From Paraescarpia echinospica (lineage: Eukaryota > Annelida > Polychaeta > Sabellida > Siboglinidae), in the NCBI GenBank assembly GCA_020002185.1, contig CM034532.1, forward strand, positions 47,391,962-47,455,961: a DNA stretch of 64,000 nt. The letters run 5' to 3'. A program made the translations under genes and the position numbers. Below the pieces are notes generated by a model, which ran no database searches, was not told the DNA's origin, and worked only from the letters and a program-made list of their open reading frames with translations. Positions 25,593 to 64,000 of this stretch are shown here, piece by piece; the stretch's first letter is position 1, and every line of letters starts with the position of its first letter.

Positions 25593-26163
25593 CATATAAG
25601 AAATTACCTTCACGGAAATATAAGAAATTGACACATGTTCTTGTTGAGCAGAACATGGAACTATTAATGCATTATGCAAGTCTTACATTCCTGAAAATCC
25701 AAATGCTACTAAGTACCAGGGTAATAATACCGCAAACTGTTATGACAATGAGGCTTTATTTATTACATAAACAACATAAACCCCAGTTTCCAAATGTGGG
25801 GGTCACATTTTGCGTAAGCTGGAATGGGTTCCTCAGTAGACATTAAACCACAGTTGTAAATAGCAGGGAAGGATACACACCTCAACAGCTGAGCCACATT
25901 TTTCCCTGACAGAGGTTTTATTTATTTTCCACCTAATCACACTCATTAAGCATGGACCCCACTGCAGTGTTGTGAAGACACAATTAGTGTCTATTTGCCC
26001 TTGTGTACACCAGACATTTCAGCCTCCTGCTTAGCCAAAGTCTAGTTTAGCTGGGGGCCATCATCCCATCCTTTCATGTCTCCCAGTTCCACCTAAGTCA
26101 AACACTGTAGTCTCTGCTGTAGGGTGTTATCCTACATCACAGCATGGCTCCCCACTCCTATAA

Positions 26164-27250
26164 CCTATGACATCCCCAGGCACACCCTCCCACAGTTTTC
26201 CCCATTTGTTACCCTAAACAACTATTTCAAAGGAAACCCCCAGTCATAAACCCTAGCTGTGGCTTATTTAGTATCAATGTGATACCACCCTGAAATTATC
26301 CTAAATCTACCCCTGTGGAACATAATGCTAGACCCTTCCTCCCTAAAATACTTGTTCTTCCTCTGTAAAACAATACCAGGTGTTAATTTCCCGAAAATAA
26401 CATCAGATCATTCCTCTCTAAGTTGAAACCAGATCATCCAACCCTAAAATAACATCAGATCATCCTATCCTAAATTGAAACCAGATCGTCCCTTCCTAAA
26501 ATAACATTAGTTCATCCTATTGTAAAGTAAACAGCAGATCATACCTCCAAAATCACACCAGATCATCCCTCCCAAAAATAACACTGGATCATTCCTCCTC
26601 AAAATAATATCAGATCATCCCTTTTTAAAACAATACCAGATCATCTCACCCCAAAATACCAAGCTTATCCCTCAGAATAACTCTAGATCATCCCACCCCA
26701 AAATAATACCAAATCAGTCCTCTCTAAAATAACACCAGATCATTTCTCCAAAAAATAATACAGTATATCAATCCCTAAAATAACACCAGATTGTCCTTCC
26801 CACACCAACGCTGTAACGTGTGACGTCCCCAGGCACACCCTTCCACAGTCCCCCATCTCTTACCATAAACAAATATTTCAAACAAAACCCGGAGTCATAA
26901 ACCCTAGCTGTGGGTTATTTAGTTTCAATGAAATACCACCCTGAAATTATGCTAAATCTTCCCCTGTGTAAAATAACGCCAGACCCTTCCTCCTTAAAAT
27001 ACTTGTTCGCCTCCCTAAAACAATACCAGATCTTTGTTTCCCTAAAATAACACCAGATCATCACTCTAAATTGCAGATATAATCCCTCCTTAAAATTACA
27101 CCAGATCATCCAACCCTAGAAAAAACACGAGATCATCCCTTCTTAAAATAGCACCATATCATCCCTCCTTAAAATGACCCAATATCCCCACTTCCCTAAA
27201 TAGCACGAGCTATTTCCTCCCAAATTCAACAGAAACTTCTTTCTTCCCAA
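26164..27250 (+). repeat. Tandem duplication of about 655 bp made of degenerate short repeats
   Basis: CCCCAGGCACACCC begins a block at about 26172 and again at about 26827. Both blocks continue with TCATAAACCCTAGCTGTGG and CCACCCTGAAATTAT. Each is followed by many loose copies of AAAATAACACCAGATCATCC (about 21-25 bp period). No gene seen. Confidence 0.8.
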
Positions 27251-28244
27251 AGATCATTCATTTTGCTAGAGAAGAATGAGGTTTTACTTTTTTTCTCAGC
27301 ACTGTACGTCATCAGCCTGCAAACCACACCCACCCCTGGGTTACATATTGTCTGCTGAATGAGTTAACTCTGGTGTTTGTGGTTCAGAACATGTGTATAT
27401 TTGTACAACTCTTTGTAGCTCAACATATACCCCTGAGAGTGAAGTACAAACAGTGTCCCAGGCATTGCCATACATTATTAAGTCTTACAAAACCTCTTAG
27501 ATCGTTTTACAAAACCTCTTAGATCGTGGGGGTGTTGAGCTGATTTAGGGTGCTGTGATGGTTGGGGTCACTCGGTATACATGGAGATTTCTTTTGTACA
27601 AGGGTGACTGGGTGAGGGCACTGTGAGTGGGTTCTGTGACCCCTCCTCTTTGACCTGTGACCCCTGTTCGTCTATCAGACACACAGAGAAAAAACTATCC
27701 ATTCTCTGCCTCCCTGTTCAGACCTGGTGCCACTAGCCTCGTTTGTTAAAGCAGCAATACCCAGTGTTAACTGATGGCTCAATTTAGCTGTCACCACACA
27801 TAGATTGTTGAAGGCAGAAACTGGCAAGGCGACAGGCATGTGTACATGGTAGTAATCTATGTTTGAGTTAAGCCACCCACTCAAAATTACCCTTCAGTTA
27901 TCCCCTCTCCACTGACATGCCGTGTAAATAAAGTCTGACTGATGATTTCAATGAATATATGGTGGTATAATCAGTCTTGGAGTCCAGATGTCGAAGTGAC
28001 TTGATCTTTTGAACTTGCTCTGTGTATTGTTATGGAAATTATAATTAAGTTACCCCTTTTGAGAATAACTACCCTGATATTTCACAGTCATTGCTGCACA
28101 TTAGCTGATTCTGATCAATGCTCTCCTACTTTGTCATTCCCACAATGTGGACATTCAGTGTTATTACAGATTTTGGAAAACAGTGGAAAAAGTATATAAA
28201 CACCCGTAATGGACAGATATATCTACAGATGTCATTGTACTTTG
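27251..28244. other. No gene seen
   Basis: AT-rich sequence with no recognisable coding segment or repeat, other than a short direct repeat TTACAAAACCTCTTAGATCG near 27485-27525. Confidence 0.5.
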
Positions 28245-28450
28245 TTGTACACTGTACCGGGTTGTTGCAAAAGTTTGCAAAGTACCAAGAACAAATATCA
28301 TTACATGATGTTGTGTGTGGTGGTTTGGTCATTGCCATGTATCACAGGGGAAATCAGTCATTACAGTGACACCACCTGTTGAGTGGAACAGGTATTAATG
28401 CACACTGAATCTTATATGGATATAACAGAACTGGGCAGCCAGGCGGCTAT
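28245..28450 (+). repeat. Dispersed repeat, copy 1
   Basis: Shares AAAGTTTGCAAAGT, GGTGGTTTGGTC, TGTTGAGT and TATTAATGCACA in order with 45765-45960. Unclassified mobile or old duplicated DNA. Confidence 0.65.
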
Positions 28451-28554
28451 AGACGGAGGTTTGGTAGTCATTTTGGATTGCTCAAGTTCTGAAGTCTCTT
28501 GCGACATATTGATGAAGTTGGTGATGGTTTGAACCAATACTAAACACAGTACAT

Positions 28555-29008
28555 TTTTGGGATATTGTGGAACTATGAGGCCACTCTTAATGGGTTGTTG
28601 TGGAACTATAAGGCCACCCCTAATAGGATACTGTGGAACTATGAGGCCACCCCTAATGGGATACTGTGGAACTATGAGGCCACTCTTAATGGGATGTTGT
28701 GGAACTATGAGGCCACCCCTAATGGGATACTGTGGAACTATGAGGCCACTCTTATTGGGATGTTGTGGAACTATGAGGCCACCCCTAATGGGATACTGTG
28801 GAACTATGAGGCCACTCTTAATGGGATGTTGTGGAACTATGAGGCCACCCCTAATGGGATACTGTGGAACTATGAGGCCACTCTTAATGGGATGTTGTGG
28901 AACTATGAGGCTACCACTAATGGGATACTGTGGAACTATGAGGCCACTCTTAATGGGATGTTGTGGAACTATTAGGCCACCCTAATGGGATACTGTGGAA
29001 CTATGAGG
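28555..29008 (+). repeat. 33-bp minisatellite with 66-bp higher-order pattern
   Basis: About 14 copies of a 33-bp unit with core TGTGGAACTATGAGGCCAC. Two subtypes alternate (GGGATACTG...CACCCCTAA and GGGATGTTG...CACTCTTAA). Because 33 is divisible by three, two frames stay open for over 130 codons and give 11-residue repeats; this is a by-product of the period. It ends against a SINE fragment just before laminin exon 1. Confidence 0.9.
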
Positions 29009-29190
29009 CGTACTTGGCGATAGACAGTGGTTAATATTTGTTTATGAATTGTCTTTGCGCATTAACAGCAGCATGGCTGAATGCTTCCCAGCGAAATCAA
29101 AATGGTGCTTGATTGAACAGTTCTGCCGGGGGTGAAGTATAAAGCTCTTTGAGCAATCCCAAGGACTGGACACTGCGCTATATAAGAACT
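29009..29190 (+). mobile_element. SINE, 5'-truncated
   Basis: 3' half of the same SINE family (GCATGGCTGAATGCTTCCC to GCGCTATATAAGAACT), wedged between the 33-bp minisatellite and the laminin exon 1 acceptor. Confidence 0.8.
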
Positions 29191-29225
29191 CACATTTAGA
29201 TATATGGTCATCCTTCTGTTAACAG

Positions 29226-62022
<32,797 letters not shown>

Positions 62023-64000
62023 GTATGTCACGTCACTCCAGTTAGTGTCACCAAGCACCCTACGTCTGGTCACAGGTATGTCACATCACTCCAGTCAGTG
62101 TCACCAAGCACCCTACGTCTGGTCACAGGTATGTCACATCGCTGCAATAGTGTCACCAAGCACCCTATGTCTGGTCACAGGTATGTCACATCACTGCAGT
62201 CAGTGTCACCAAGCACCCTACGTCTGGTCACAGGTATGTCACATCGCTGCAATAGTGTCACCAAGCACCCTATGTCTGGTCACAGGTATGTCACATCACT
62301 GCAGTCAGTGTCACCAAGCACCCTACGTCTGGTCACAGGTATGTCACATCGCTGCAATAGTGTCACCAAGCACCCTATGTCTGGTCACAGGTATGTCACA
62401 TCACTGCAGTCAGTGTCACCAAGCACCAGTCTCACGTCTGGTCACAGGTATGTCACATCGCTGCAATAGTGTCACCAAGCACCCTATGTCTGGTCACAGG
62501 TATGTCACATCACTGCAGTCAGTGTCACCAAGCACCCTACGTCTGGTCACAGGTATGTCACATCACTGCAGTCAGTGTCACCAAGCACCCTACGTGTGGT
62601 CTCAGGTATGTCACATCACTCCAATCAGTGTCACCAAGCACCCTACGTGTGGTCTCAGGTATGTCACATCACTGCAGTCAGTGTCACCAAGCACCCTACG
62701 TGTGGTCACAGGTATGTCACATCACTGCAATAGTGTCACCAAGCACCCTACGTGTGGTCTCAGGTATGTCACATCACTGCATTCAGTGTCACCAAGCACC
62801 CTATGTGTGGTCTCAGGTATGTCACATCACTGCATTCAGTGTCACCAAGCACCCTATGTGTGGTCACAGGTATGTCACATCACTGCAATAGTGTCACCAA
62901 GCACCCTACGTGTGGTCACAGGTACGTCACATCACTGCAGTCAGTGTCACAAAGCACCCTACGTGTGGTCTCAGGTATGTCACATCACTGCATTCAGTGT
63001 CACCAAGCACCCTATGTGTGGTCACAGGTATGTCACATCACTGCATTCAGTGTCACAAAGCACCCTACGTGTGGTCTCAAGTATGTCACATCACTGCATT
63101 CAGTGTCACCAAGCACCCTACGTGTGGTCACAGGTATGTCACATCACTGCAGTCAGTGTCACCAAGCACCCTATGTGTGGTCACAGGTATGTCACATCAC
63201 TCCAATCAGTGTCACCAAGCACCCTATGTGTGGTCTCAGGTATGTCACATCACTGCATTCAGTGTCACAAAGCACCCTATGTGTGATCACAGGTATGTCA
63301 CATCACTGCATTCAGTGTCACCAATCACCCTATGTGTGGTCACAGGTATGTCACATCACTGCATTCAGTGTCACCAAGCACCCTATGTGTGGTCACAGGT
63401 ATGTCACATCACTGCATTCAGTGTCACCAAGCATCCTACGTGTGGTCACAGGTATGTCACATCACTGCATTCAGTGTCACCAAGCATCCTACGTGTGGTC
63501 ACAGGTATGTCACATCACTGCATTCAGTGTCACAAAGCACCCTACGTGTGGTCTCAGGTATGTCACATCACTGCATTCAGTGTCACCAAGCACCCTACGG
63601 GTGGTCACAGGTATGTCACATCACTGCAGTCAGTGTCACCAAGCACCCTACGTGTTGTCACAGGTATGTCACATCACTGCATTCAGTGTCACCAAGCACC
63701 CTATGTGTGGTCACAGGTATGTCACATCACTGCATTCAGTGTCACCAAGCACCCTACGTGTGGTCTCGGGTATGTCACATCATTGCATTCAGTGTCACCA
63801 AGCACCCTACGTGTGGTCACAGGTATATCACATCACTGCATTCAGTGTCACCAAGCACCCTACGTGTGGTCTCAGGTATGTCACATCACTGCATTCAGTG
63901 TCACCAAGCACCCTACGTGTGGTCACAGGTATATCACATCACTGCATTCAGTGTCACCAAGCACCCTACGTGTGGTCACAGGTATGTCACATCACTGCAG

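Larger units (their letters stand above)
21649..26163. other. No gene seen apart from simple repeats and a SINE
   Basis: No laminin-like exon or other conserved coding segment recognised on either strand. Confidence 0.5.

Noticed and set aside
28557..28985. 142-codon repeat protein (11-residue repeats) as a gene
   Set aside because: It exists only because the 33-bp period is divisible by three; another frame is equally open, and there is no start context or homology.

Overview
This is a window of metazoan nuclear genome, AT-rich and intron-rich, probably from a marine invertebrate. A mollusc or other lophotrochozoan is my guess, from the general look of the laminin gene and its retroelements, and it is unproven. 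There is no bacterial gene organisation. The only host gene I can support is a laminin alpha chain on the plus strand, of the alpha-1/alpha-2 type (Drosophila wing blister class). Twenty-three exons between 29226 and 62022 join without a frame break into 3,429 coding bases (1,143 codons). Every intron I placed is GT-AG. In order they encode the C-terminal part of the laminin N-terminal (LN) domain, LE repeats 1-4, a split LE with the first laminin IV type A domain inside it, about ten more LE repeats, and the first half of the LE that should carry the second laminin IV domain. The gene is cut at both ends: the signal peptide and first part of LN are not recognised, and the second laminin IV domain, coiled coil and LG domains lie beyond 64000.

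Positions 1-29225 hold no exon I can recognise. They are either intergenic or a very long 5' intron. They hold microsatellites (0.73-0.86, 7.69-8.0, 23.15-23.4, 25.5-25.6 kb), minisatellites (8.35-8.61, 28.55-29.0 kb), a tandem duplication of about 655 bp near 26.2-27.2 kb, several inverted-repeat elements, and two decayed non-LTR retrotransposons. One of these (about 12.0-14.46 kb) sits inside a larger element whose ends look hAT-like (10709-14620).

The laminin introns are loaded with mobile DNA. There are several copies of one tRNA-derived SINE, a decayed PIF/Harbinger-like transposon (35.5-37.96 kb), a 432-bp hAT-like element with an 8-bp target duplication just before an exon, and a CR1-like relic (50.4-56.1 kb) split by a 3.6-kb inverted-repeat insertion flanked by a short target duplication.

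The most unusual structure begins at the last exon. Its final ~36 bases plus its 5' splice site are amplified into a tandem array of 52-53-bp units, about 38 copies, running off the window end. Almost every unit keeps a near-consensus CAG|GTATGT donor. A smaller donor duplication (three related copies, in frame) follows the exon ending at 41358, and a Cys-rich 21-bp minisatellite is open and in frame with the exon starting at 42081. Together these suggest a gene whose splice-site neighbourhoods are repeatedly duplicated by tandem-repeat expansion.
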